A stretch of 11,797 nucleotides of DNA. Origin: JBCCRH01 sp039208045 (GTDB lineage Bacteria > Bacteroidota > Bacteroidia > Chitinophagales > Saprospiraceae). The stretch is from positions 1-11,797 of the forward strand of contig JBCCRH010000164.1 in assembly GCA_039208045.1 (NCBI GenBank), in the 5' to 3' direction. A model generated the notes under the pieces. It searched no databases, had not been told where the DNA came from, and saw only the letters and a list, made by a program, of their open reading frames with translations. Below, one piece after another: positions 1-7,176 of the stretch (position 1 is its first letter; every line of letters begins with the position of its first letter). A program made the position numbers and the translations under genes.

Positions 1-245
1 ATACCATTTGTATAGAAAAGAAGATTCCCCGAAGAGTCGCATATACTGGCATTCGTTTGGAAGAAAACTATATCTCGAAACTCATAATAAACTTCAGGAG
101 GATCGCCAATGAAATCAATCACTGTTCCCGCATAATAGGGATTATCCACGCCATTGGCTCCCAGAAGCCATACATAGTCATGATTTTGAGCAAAAGTTTG
201 GTAAAGGCTCGTGCATAGAAGATAAAGTAAAACTAGATAGCGCAT
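1..245 (-). CDS. Secreted protein, N-terminal part only (partial, runs off the window)
   Basis: The reverse strand opens with ATG at 245-243 and reads for 81 codons to the window edge without a stop. The first residues, MRYLVLLYLLCTSLYQTFAQ, form a signal peptide: a short basic start, a hydrophobic core and an A-Q end common in Bacteroidota. The mature part begins NHDYVWLLGANG and later contains the stretch ASICDSSGNLLFYTNG. That style resembles the start of large secreted or surface proteins of Saprospiraceae-like bacteria, which often end in a T9SS sorting domain; the resemblance is from memory and the C-terminus is outside the window. It follows the M1 peptidase gene on the same strand after 160 bp that contain repeats and hairpins, so it may be separately transcribed. 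No catalytic motif is visible and no function is assigned. Confidence 0.8.
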   Translation of the reverse strand, partial: MRYLVLLYLLCTSLYQTFAQNHDYVWLLGANGVDNPYYAGTVIDFIGDPPEVYYEFRDIVFFQTNASICDSSGNLLFYTNG

Positions 246-296
246 ATCAAAGAGTTGAGTAGGGGATAAAAGAGATGATTTAATAATAATAAGGCG

Positions 297-347
297 CAAC
301 CTTGGAGGTTTTGCTAAGCCCTCACGTGTCAACCTCCAAGGTTTTGC
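297..347. repeat. Twin palindromic repeat, two 18-bp units
   Basis: Two units lie 33 bp apart: CAACCTTGGAGGTTTTGC at 297-314 and CAACCTCCAAGGTTTTGC at 330-347. They are direct repeats except for the central triplet, TGG in one and CCA in the other, which are reverse complements. The same bases therefore also form a perfect 13-bp inverted repeat (298-310 against 331-343). Each unit is itself a small palindrome, AACCT-NNN-AGGTT. The spacer is 15 bp. The repeat lies between two genes on the minus strand, so a terminator or processing role is possible, but there is no long U-tract after it. It resembles a dispersed intergenic repeat; its copy number cannot be judged from one window. Confidence 0.7.
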
Positions 348-356
348 GGCGAGGCG

Positions 357-380
357 TTTATCTCGACTGTGCTCGATAAA
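357..380 (-). terminator. Hairpin downstream of the M1 peptidase gene (weak terminator candidate)
   Basis: TTTATC at 357-362 pairs with GATAAA at 375-380, and the stem can extend into the neighbouring CGA bases with a bulge. The hairpin lies 25 nt past the peptidase stop codon on the minus strand. No run of U follows it in that direction (the next bases are CGCCTCGCC), so it would be a poor intrinsic terminator by itself and may instead protect the 3' end of the mRNA. Confidence 0.3.
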
Positions 381-405
381 CAACCTAAGGGAGCACGCCC
401 CAACC

Positions 406-2850
406 CTACCGCTGAATCAGCCACTCCACAGCCTTACGCGCTTCCCCCGCCTGCACCTCCAAGATATACAGACCATTATCCCACTGGCTTGCATCCAGCT
501 CCACCTGTAGCTGGCTTACCTCAGGGTATTCGAACGTTTGTAAAAGCTGCCCCAACATATTATACACATTCAGGCGGATAGGAGCGGCGCCTTGGGCTAA
601 CTGCACCTCCACCTGCGCTTGCGAGCTAGTGGGGTTGGGAGAGATAAGCACCTGCGGCGCTATAGCCTCGACTTCTTGGGTATTAACTGGGTCGAAGGCG
701 CCATTTGCGAAAGCATAATCACCTTGCAATACCGAGAGGACCTGGATAAACCCACTGCTACCCGTTGAAATTTTATTGTAGAAGGGATATTCCTCCCAGT
801 CGCTATCGACGGTGGGGCGCCAGATGAGGATGAGATCTTCGTCGGTTTCGCCAGCTAAATCGTTGTCAAACTGTCCTTCGCCGCCTTTGTACTGGAGGTT
901 CATAAGTAGGTCGAAACCTTCGGGGAAAATGCCTCGGATGCTCCAATAGTGGGTGCTAGATACTTGGATGTTGGGTTCATCAAGGGCCTCGTCAGGGGCA
1001 GTCCAGTGGTGTACGACATTGAGATAGGCGGAATCAGGGACGGCGGTAGCTGATATAACTAGAACATCTACGCTACTGGTACTTAGTTGGCCCGGTTCGT
1101 AAATCTGGAACGATCGATTGACGCGGCCCAGGTTGAGCTCTTGCTGGTCGTTGATAACAGCAAAAGCAGGGTTGAATGGAAGGCTTGTTGTGTGTGAGGA
1201 GAATTCACCTGAAGTCATAAACTTGATAGTCTCGCTATTCCAGTCGTCATCGTAAAAGGTGACAAAAACGGGGGCATTCCGGTGGTAGTCGGTAGCGGCC
1301 AGTAGCTTTTGTTGAATGCCGAGTTGTACTTCAAAGGCATCTCCATTAGGGGTGACTTGCATCGTTTCTAACTCATAGTTAGCGTAGCCTATCCCGAATA
1401 TCCAAGCATCGAAGTAGTCCGTCATATCCACTCCAGTAGCTAAGGTGAGGTGATCGCGATACTGCTCGGCATTAATGGACTGGTAGGCATAGTGATCGAG
1501 TACTGCTTTTTGGCCGAGTTGGAAGAGGCTGTCGCCCAAATAAGCGCGCATATTGTGGAGCATGGCTGCACCCTTCTCGTAGGTATGCACGCCATAGGTG
1601 TGCTCAAAGGGAATGCCAGAGAGTGGGTGGTAGGCTTCATCTTGAATATGGGCAGTGCGGAGCACGCGCAAGTTGTTGGACTTGACTTGATTGACAAAAG
1701 CTTCTTTGCCTTCTAAAAATTCGGTAAAGAGGTGCGCCCCGTACTCTGCATTCCCTTCCTTGATCCACATATTTTCGGGGCCGCTCAAGGTGAGAATATT
1801 ACCCCACCAGTGGTGGGCCAGCTCATGCGCCATTAGACGATTCATACCAAAGCTTGGGCCATCATTCAGAGAAGTGGTGGGGTAAGCGATATTGGTAGCA
1901 TGCTCCATCGCTCCTCTTGGGGTCATCACAAAACCAACGCGCTCCCAGATGTAGGGCCCATACCACGATTCCAGCAGGTCGATAGATTCTGGTAAGAATT
2001 CGAAGGCGGCTTCGGTCTGCGCCAAAATGCCAGGGCGCGCCACTAGCTGCACAGGGTGCGGGCCATATTGCCCTTCGTGGATGTAGTCAATGGTTTCATA
2101 ATCCGAAACGGCTACCCCTACTAAGTAGGTCGGTATAGGTTGACTCATGCTAAAACGACGAATAATTTTATTCTCCTCGTAAGGTTCTTCGCTGAGAAAG
2201 GTACCGGTACAATAGGCTTTTCGATCGCCCGAGCTGATGATATTGAGATCATAAGTGGCGCGCTCCACAAAATTATCGAAGCACGGGAACCAGCCGCGCC
2301 CAAAGTTGTAGGGATTATCCCCCAGGCCAATCCCCAAGTTGTAAGCAATACCATTCTCAAAGGCCATCCCTCCAAAATTGGAGGCGGCAACAGTAGTGAC
2401 ACCACCATAGTAGATGGTCACTTCATAGCTATTTTCTGTGGCTAGTTCTTGCGAAAAGAGCACTTGCACTTTGGTACTATCACTCAAATAATCAATTAGA
2501 CTGCCTTGGTAGGTCACAGAATCCACAGGCAGATTGAGCAAGTCTAGCGTAATGGAAGTGACGTCTTCCAGTAAAGGTTCAAACCGCACGCTACAAGAAC
2601 CATCAATCCGCTTGGCGGTAAAATCCGTGATTTCGAGCGTAATATCGTAGTTCAAAATATCGATCGTATCACTACGCTGCACACTATTGGTAAATTGAAT
2701 GCGCTCCGCAGGCGTAGGGGCGCGCATATTGATCTGGCTTTTGGTATAGCGGCAGCCGTGGTGGTGCTCGTGGGTGGGCTGGGCTAGTAGGGGCGTGCTT
2801 GTGCTTCCGACAAGGAGGAAAAGGGAAATGAGGGTTGAGTAGAGTTTCAT
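406..2850 (-). CDS. Secreted M1-family zinc aminopeptidase with T9SS type A sorting domain
   Basis: An 814-residue gluzincin peptidase, expected to remove N-terminal residues from peptides outside the cell. Residues 1-24 are a signal peptide ending LLAQ. An N-terminal beta domain spans about 60-230, followed by the thermolysin-like catalytic domain. The zinc site is complete: HELAH at 342-346 and the third ligand Glu365 in WIKEG, i.e. HEXXH-X18-E. Tyr424 in TYEKG matches the catalytic tyrosine. The exopeptidase motif reads GAMEH (313-317) where GAMEN is usual. Residues 736-814 form a type A T9SS tail, with SPNP, VYNMLGQ and NGLYILEV elements and a final basic residue. The mature N-terminus carries the histidine-rich run HEHHHGC at 28-34. 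The ATG at 2850-2848 is preferred over an upstream TTG at 2880 because it places the signal peptide at the start. No Shine-Dalgarno sequence is seen. The family call is secure; the substrate is unknown. Confidence 0.93.
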   Translation of the reverse strand: MKLYSTLISLFLLVGSTSTPLLAQPTHEHHHGCRYTKSQINMRAPTPAERIQFTNSVQRSDTIDILNYDITLEITDFTAKRIDGSCSVRFEPLLEDVTSITLDLLNLPVDSVTYQGSLIDYLSDSTKVQVLFSQELATENSYEVTIYYGGVTTVAASNFGGMAFENGIAYNLGIGLGDNPYNFGRGWFPCFDNFVERATYDLNIISSGDRKAYCTGTFLSEEPYEENKIIRRFSMSQPIPTYLVGVAVSDYETIDYIHEGQYGPHPVQLVARPGILAQTEAAFEFLPESIDLLESWYGPYIWERVGFVMTPRGAMEHATNIAYPTTSLNDGPSFGMNRLMAHELAHHWWGNILTLSGPENMWIKEGNAEYGAHLFTEFLEGKEAFVNQVKSNNLRVLRTAHIQDEAYHPLSGIPFEHTYGVHTYEKGAAMLHNMRAYLGDSLFQLGQKAVLDHYAYQSINAEQYRDHLTLATGVDMTDYFDAWIFGIGYANYELETMQVTPNGDAFEVQLGIQQKLLAATDYHRNAPVFVTFYDDDWNSETIKFMTSGEFSSHTTSLPFNPAFAVINDQQELNLGRVNRSFQIYEPGQLSTSSVDVLVISATAVPDSAYLNVVHHWTAPDEALDEPNIQVSSTHYWSIRGIFPEGFDLLMNLQYKGGEGQFDNDLAGETDEDLILIWRPTVDSDWEEYPFYNKISTGSSGFIQVLSVLQGDYAFANGAFDPVNTQEVEAIAPQVLISPNPTSSQAQVEVQLAQGAAPIRLNVYNMLGQLLQTFEYPEVSQLQVELDASQWDNGLYILEVQAGEARKAVEWLIQR

Positions 2851-2908
2851 ACTATTTTTGAGTTTGGTAGCGTGTAACAAAAATTTATTTAGTACACTAC
2901 AGCGGATT

Positions 2909-2926
2909 CCCCGATAGCTATCGGGG
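2909..2926. repeat. Perfect 18-bp palindrome
   Basis: CCCCGATAGCTATCGGGG is fully self-complementary and lies in the 237-bp gap between the divergent peptidase and NTF2-like genes, 58 bp upstream of the peptidase start. It could be an operator, a cruciform-forming site or one copy of a dispersed palindrome; similar GATAGCTATC-centred palindromes are, from memory, common in Bacteroidota intergenic DNA. There is no U-tract after it and no gene ends here, so a terminator role is unlikely. The rest of the gap shows no convincing TAnnTTTG-type promoter. Confidence 0.65.
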
Positions 2927-3087
2927 TGGGCGCGTGCTGGGCTTTTGACTAAAAATAAGAAAACTCAGCTGAAGATTATCGTGCAGCAAACGATATGTCG
3001 GGAAGTGCCGATAAATTGCATTGAACTTTGAGGGAATCTTTTGGTAGATTAGCTCTACGTATTTCACAAGTTAAAAAAACAACCATC

Positions 3088-3531
3088 ATGCGAGTAATTC
3101 CCATTTTCGTACTCTTCTTTATGCTCACGTTTTCTGTCTATTGTATTGGTCAACAGGCCACTGCCAATGCCATGAAGCTAGAAAAGACGGCAGGCTTAAG
3201 CGTTGCCGAACAGCTAGCACAGCAGCAGTTAGATGCCTACAATGCCAGAGACATAGATGCTTTTTTGGAGCCTTATGCGGAGGATGTGGAGGTGTATAGC
3301 TTCCCCGGTGAGTTGCAGTATACCGGCAAGGATAACATGCGGGAGCGGTATGCCAAAATGTTCGAGCGCACGCCAGATTTGCATTGCAAATTGGTCAATC
3401 GAATTGTGGAGGGCAATACGGTGATTGACCATGAAAATGTGACGTTTCAAAAGGGGAGCCCTACGTTGAAAGCCATTGCTATTTATAAAGTAGAAAAAGG
3501 GAAAATTAAGCAGGTTTATTTTATACAATAG
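3088..3531 (+). CDS. Exported NTF2-like / SnoaL-like protein
   Basis: A 147-residue protein. Residues 1-21 are a hydrophobic signal peptide ending CIGQ; the cysteine at 19 does not sit in a proper lipobox (SVYC), so lipidation is unlikely. From about residue 38 it follows the NTF2/SnoaL pattern: an N-terminal helix with VAEQLAQQQLDAYNARDIDAF, then PYAEDVEVYSFPG, GKDNMRERYAKMF, and strands ending VEKGKIKQVYFIQ. This fold forms a cone with a ligand pocket and serves both enzymes (ketosteroid isomerase, dehydratases) and binding proteins. The catalytic role cannot be assigned; such exported forms are usually annotated only as nuclear transport factor 2 family. The ATG at 3088 is chosen over an in-frame TTG at 3028 because the signal peptide starts there. 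It is the first gene of a co-directional trio, 49 bp before the AraC regulator. Family call good, function unknown. Confidence 0.85.
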   Translation: MRVIPIFVLFFMLTFSVYCIGQQATANAMKLEKTAGLSVAEQLAQQQLDAYNARDIDAFLEPYAEDVEVYSFPGELQYTGKDNMRERYAKMFERTPDLHCKLVNRIVEGNTVIDHENVTFQKGSPTLKAIAIYKVEKGKIKQVYFIQ

Positions 3532-3580
3532 GGTATTTAACAGTTTTCCAGAGCACTGCTTGATGGGCAAAGAATCAGCT

Positions 3581-4480
3581 ATGCGTAAAAAGTCATTTAA
3601 TACGGTCAATTTTGAGGGGTTTATCAGTCAATTTATGCAGCCAGATGGAGATGCTTCTTTTCAGTTTCAAGCAGCTGCTTTGCAGATTTATCCCTTGACT
3701 ATGGCCTCCACGTTTATTCAGCCTCCCACCCCACTATTCCGTACACAGTACAATTTTCTACTACTCTTCCGAAAGGGTGGAGGAACACAACAAGTGGATA
3801 ACGAAATCATAGCACTTCAGGCGAACGATGTTCTCTTTATCCGAGAGGGGCACCTCAATAGTATTCAATCCATTGATCCAGATACAGAAGGTTATTTTAT
3901 TTATATCGATAATGCGCTGCTGCCACAGATTTTTGTAGAGGAAACATCGCTCAATCGCTTCTCCTTTCATCCGAAAAGTACCGTGACTATGGCCGATATG
4001 GACTGGCTGTGCCAATGTTGTCAGCTGATTTTACAGCAGAAAACGGAAGATGTGTATGCAGCAGAAATCCAATCGACGCTACTCAAGGCCATGATCCTAA
4101 AGATTTCCAAAGCTTCTTCTTGGGGCTTACCACAACTAGATCGGCCGACAGAAATTACTATGAAATTCAAGGAGTTGCTCTACGAAAATTTTATAAAAGA
4201 GCGAGAAATCGCCTTCTACTCCAACGCTTTGGCAGTGACAGAAAACTATCTAAATCGATGTGTGAAGAATGTTACCAATAAACCACCCAAACAGCATATC
4301 AATGAGATGGTGATTTATTATAGTAAAGTACTACTTATGGATCGCGCTAAGACGATTTCGGAGATTGCTTTTGCCCTTAATTTTTCTGATCCTTCTTATT
4401 TTGGTCGCCTCTTTAAGCAGATCACTGAGCAAACCCCCACGCAATACCGCCAATCATTTATGCAAGATTTGTCCGAGTAA
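3581..4480 (+). CDS. AraC-family transcriptional regulator
   Basis: A 299-residue DNA-binding regulator. Residues about 35-120 look like the cupin-type AraC sensor domain (LLFRKGGGTQQVDNEIIALQ, then NDVLFIREGHLNSIQ). The C-terminal 100 residues contain the paired helix-turn-helix motifs: the first at about 209-238 (ALAVTENYLNRCVKNVTNKP) and the second at about 258-290, with TISEIAFALNFSDPSYFGRL and FKQITEQTPTQYR typical of the family. The ligand is unknown; family members often sense small organic compounds. The start is uncertain: ATG at 3581 has an A-rich AAAGAA upstream, while an ATG at 3563 would add six residues. It lies 49 bp after the NTF2-like gene and 69 bp before the TonB receptor gene, so it probably controls these neighbours. 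Only one HTH pair and no receiver or kinase domain are present. Confidence 0.92.
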   Translation: MRKKSFNTVNFEGFISQFMQPDGDASFQFQAAALQIYPLTMASTFIQPPTPLFRTQYNFLLLFRKGGGTQQVDNEIIALQANDVLFIREGHLNSIQSIDPDTEGYFIYIDNALLPQIFVEETSLNRFSFHPKSTVTMADMDWLCQCCQLILQQKTEDVYAAEIQSTLLKAMILKISKASSWGLPQLDRPTEITMKFKELLYENFIKEREIAFYSNALAVTENYLNRCVKNVTNKPPKQHINEMVIYYSKVLLMDRAKTISEIAFALNFSDPSYFGRLFKQITEQTPTQYRQSFMQDLSE

Positions 4481-4549
4481 GCGCACGTTTCTTCATAACA
4501 CTACCTGGAGCATTGTTTGCAATTTTGTCTCATAAAATTCAAACGAGCA

Positions 4550-6916
4550 ATGGGATCAAGATTTACAAGGAGTGTGCTATTGGCCACACTTTGCTACTTT
4601 GGTGTGTCACTAAATGGCCAAAATACAGGCAGCTTATCTGGTTATGTGAAAGATGCTAAATCGGGGGAACCCCTCATTGGCGCTTCGGTACAGCTAGATG
4701 AGACTTCTACGGGCACGATTACCGATATTGATGGTTTCTATGAAATCACAGAGGTAGAACCCAAATCCTACAATGTAACGGCAAGTTACTTGGGCTATGA
4801 GTCAACGACCTTGTACAATGTCATTATCCGATCGGCAGGCACGCCTTCCATTAATTTTGACCTGACTGAAGCATCCGAAACCTTGAATGAAGTGGTGGTA
4901 AAAGCCAGCTCGGTGCAAGACATTATCAGTCCACTTTCCTCTCAAACCCTTTCGGCGGTGGAGATTGCTACTTATCCAGGTGGAAACAATGACATCGCCA
5001 AGGTAGTACAGTCTCTGCCTGGGGTATCTGGCTCTATTGGGGGCTTTCGCAACGACGTGATTATACGTGGCGGTGCGCCAAATGAAAATGTCTATTACCT
5101 CGATGGGATCGAAATTCCAAACATCAATCACTTCGCTACGCAAGGAAGTGCAGGTGGGCCGATAGGACTGCTGAACGTTTCCTTTATCGAGGATGTAGAC
5201 CTCGCCACCTCTGCCTTTAATGCGCGCTATGACAATGCCCTCTCAGGCGTATTACAGTTTAATCAACGAGTCGGTGACCAGCGAGCATTCAAGGGCAACA
5301 TTCGCGTAAGCTCCTCCGAAACGGCACTCACCTTGGAGGGGCCACTTTTCAAAGGCGAGCAGGAAAAGTCCCGTACCAGCTACCTGATTTCGGCACGGCG
5401 CTCTTACCTACAGCTCCTCTTCGAATTGATTGGGCTACCCATTTTGCCAGATTATTGGGACTATCAATACAAGATCAACCATCAATTCAACAAATACCAT
5501 GAGATTAGCCTCATTGGAGTTGGGTCGATAGACGACCTTGCGGTGAACGAAATCGAAGATTTTGAGCCAGAACAGCAGGCTGCTCAAGAGCAGGTACCGG
5601 TCATTCGACAGTGGACTACTACCGTTGGCCTTTCCTACAAGTTTCGTTTCCCTTCTGGAAATGGGAACTTTCGTTCAACGCTCAGCACCAATATTCTGAA
5701 TAATGAATTTACCCGCTTCGAGGATAATGTGGCGGAGACGGGAGTGATTTTTAGCAATGATAGTCGCGAAGCGGAAATCAAATGGCGTAACCAAATGACC
5801 AATTATGTAGGCGATTGGATTCTTACCAGTGGGTTCAGCGTACAACGAGCCGATTACAGTAATACCACGCTCAATTTGGTGGATAATATTGCATTCGACG
5901 CTACCATCGACTTTTATCGATATGGCTTATTTATACAAGCGGCGCGCTCGCTATTTAATAATCGACTAGACCTATCTGTAGGATTACGTACGGATGCAAA
6001 TACCTTTACCACTCAGGACAACCAGCTGTTGGAAACGCTTTCTCCGCGCATTGGACTATCCTATGGCTTAGATCCTGATAAAAAGTGGCGGCTAAATGGC
6101 TCTGTTGGAGTGTACCATAAAATACCAACCTTCACTACTTTGGGCTTCCAGAGCAACGATGGCCAATTAGTCAATGAAGATGCTCGCTATATCCGAAGCA
6201 TCCATTATGTGGCAGGGATCGAGTATAAGCCCAGACCCTCCACTACTATTTCCATAGAAGGGTTTTGGAAGCAGTACAGCGATTATCCGGTTTCCATTAT
6301 CGATAGTACCTCCCTAGCCAATAAAGGTGCGGGTTTTGAAGTGCTTGGTAATGAAGCTGTGCAGTCCGTGGGAGAGGGGCGCACCTACGGACTGGAAGTG
6401 CTGCTACAGCAGCAGTTCACAGGGGATTTTTATGGTATTCTGGCCTATACTTTATTCAAAAGTGAATTCACTGGTTTTGATGACACCTACCGGCCATCAG
6501 CTTGGGATAGCCGCCACTTACTGACCTTTACGGGAGGCTACAAATTTGGCAATAACTGGGAAGTGAGCCTTCGGTATCGCTTTGTTGGTCGTACGCCTTA
6601 CGCGCCAGTCAAGCAGGAAGAAACCCTAGCTAACTATCCTGCTTTAGTACTGGATTTTGATCAATTGGGAAGCGTCAAGCTGGATGCTTTCAATCAGGCA
6701 GATATTCGGATCGATAAGAAATGGAACTTCAAAAAAGTATCGCTCGATGTCTTCCTGGAACTTCAAAATGTATTTGGCCAGCAGATTCCCGAACCACCTG
6801 TCTTTGGTTTGGATAGGAATGAAGACGGTACGGTGATTGAGCCCGAAAAATTGATAGAAGTGCCTATTGATAATGGGGAGATACTACCAAATATTGGAAT
6901 TGTATTTGATTTTTAA
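4550..6916 (+). CDS. TonB-dependent outer-membrane receptor with carboxypeptidase-regulatory-like N-domain
   Basis: A 788-residue outer-membrane transporter powered by TonB-ExbBD. Residues 1-24 are a signal peptide ending LNGQ. Residues about 28-107 are a carboxypeptidase-regulatory-like domain (GSLSGYVKDAKSGEPLIGASVQ, with TDIDGFYEI and YLGYE). This is followed by ETLNEVVVKASS and a plug domain at about 130-240 (IAKVVQSLPGVSG, DVIIRGGAPNENVYYLDGIE, ARYDNALSGVLQFN). The rest is a beta-barrel that ends in phenylalanine (GIVFDF), the usual C-terminal signal for barrel assembly. At under 800 residues it is shorter than typical SusC proteins, and there is no SusD gene beside it, so glycan uptake of the SusCD type is not supported. 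The cargo is unknown. The ATG at 4550 is preferred over an upstream in-frame TTG at 4517. It is probably transcribed with, and regulated by, the AraC gene 69 bp upstream. Confidence 0.93.
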   Translation: MGSRFTRSVLLATLCYFGVSLNGQNTGSLSGYVKDAKSGEPLIGASVQLDETSTGTITDIDGFYEITEVEPKSYNVTASYLGYESTTLYNVIIRSAGTPSINFDLTEASETLNEVVVKASSVQDIISPLSSQTLSAVEIATYPGGNNDIAKVVQSLPGVSGSIGGFRNDVIIRGGAPNENVYYLDGIEIPNINHFATQGSAGGPIGLLNVSFIEDVDLATSAFNARYDNALSGVLQFNQRVGDQRAFKGNIRVSSSETALTLEGPLFKGEQEKSRTSYLISARRSYLQLLFELIGLPILPDYWDYQYKINHQFNKYHEISLIGVGSIDDLAVNEIEDFEPEQQAAQEQVPVIRQWTTTVGLSYKFRFPSGNGNFRSTLSTNILNNEFTRFEDNVAETGVIFSNDSREAEIKWRNQMTNYVGDWILTSGFSVQRADYSNTTLNLVDNIAFDATIDFYRYGLFIQAARSLFNNRLDLSVGLRTDANTFTTQDNQLLETLSPRIGLSYGLDPDKKWRLNGSVGVYHKIPTFTTLGFQSNDGQLVNEDARYIRSIHYVAGIEYKPRPSTTISIEGFWKQYSDYPVSIIDSTSLANKGAGFEVLGNEAVQSVGEGRTYGLEVLLQQQFTGDFYGILAYTLFKSEFTGFDDTYRPSAWDSRHLLTFTGGYKFGNNWEVSLRYRFVGRTPYAPVKQEETLANYPALVLDFDQLGSVKLDAFNQADIRIDKKWNFKKVSLDVFLELQNVFGQQIPEPPVFGLDRNEDGTVIEPEKLIEVPIDNGEILPNIGIVFDF

Positions 6917-6928
6917 AACAATCTATGT

Positions 6929-6955
6929 GATCCATTGTGGCATGGGTTCTTATTC
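6929..6955 (+). terminator. Candidate intrinsic terminator after the TonB receptor gene
   Basis: GATCCAT at 6929-6935 can pair with ATGGGTT at 6942-6948 (seven pairs including two G-U), with the loop TGTGGC, followed by the U-rich CTTATT. It begins 12 nt past the receptor stop codon. The stem is short, so this is only a moderate candidate. Confidence 0.4.
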
Positions 6956-6967
6956 CATATCCTATTT

Positions 6968-7130
6968 TATAGTTCAACAACCCAAGATTTGTGAATTCTG
7001 ACTTGCCCTTTTCCCGTCCTGCCGCGTTGAAAAGCCTCGCCATATCTAAGGATATGTCTACGTTTTTCGCCTTGCAGGCCAAAAAAATACCGTTGTCATA
7101 TTTTCACAAATCTTACATTGTTGAACTATA
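6968..7130. mobile_element. 163-bp palindromic element with 28-bp terminal inverted repeats (MITE-like)
   Basis: The left end, 6968-6995, reads TATAGTTCAACAA, then CCC, then AAGATTTGTGAA. The right end, 7103-7130, is its reverse complement except that the three central bases are TGT: 25 of 28 match. The interior is also symmetric but degraded: CCTGC at 7018-7022 faces GCAGG at 7074-7078, and the centre is CATATC-TAAG-GATATG at 7041-7056. The centres of the terminal and central repeats agree to within one base, so the whole 163 bp is one decayed palindrome able to fold as a long hairpin. No reading frame of note is inside. Both ends are TATA, consistent with a TA target duplication as made by IS630/Tc1-type transposases, but this is inference. 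It sits between two convergent genes and disrupts neither. Confidence 0.7.
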
Positions 7131-7137
7131 TGCTGTT

Positions 7138-7160
7138 CCCTGTAGCCTAGTGCTACAGGG
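7138..7160. terminator. Hairpin between convergent genes, possible bidirectional terminator
   Basis: CCCTGTAG at 7138-7145 and CTACAGGG at 7153-7160 form a perfect 8-bp stem with a 7-nt loop. The hairpin starts 16 nt beyond the stop codon of the OmpA/PD40 gene on the minus strand. On the plus strand it is followed by TTCTT; on the minus strand the next bases are AACAGC, with no U-tract. It is a plausible 3'-end structure for the OmpA/PD40 gene and possibly a backstop for transcription from the receptor gene. Confidence 0.5.
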
Positions 7161-7176
7161 TTCTTAGTTGAGTGAT

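Noticed and set aside
369..581. Proline-rich 70-codon frame on the plus strand
   Set aside because: It overlaps the T9SS sorting tail of the peptidase in antisense; the proline richness is a by-product of the opposite coding frame.
2140..2445. 101-codon open frame opposite the M1 peptidase
   Set aside because: It lies entirely antisense to the conserved N-terminal domain of the peptidase and its translation has no recognisable motif.
3229..3609. 126-codon minus-strand frame over the NTF2-like gene and the start of the AraC gene
   Set aside because: Both plus-strand genes have family support and signal or domain structure; the antisense frame has none.
4009..4281. 90-codon frame overlapping the AraC gene in another frame, which could suggest a frameshift
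   Set aside because: The AraC frame is continuous through both helix-turn-helix motifs, so no frameshift is needed.
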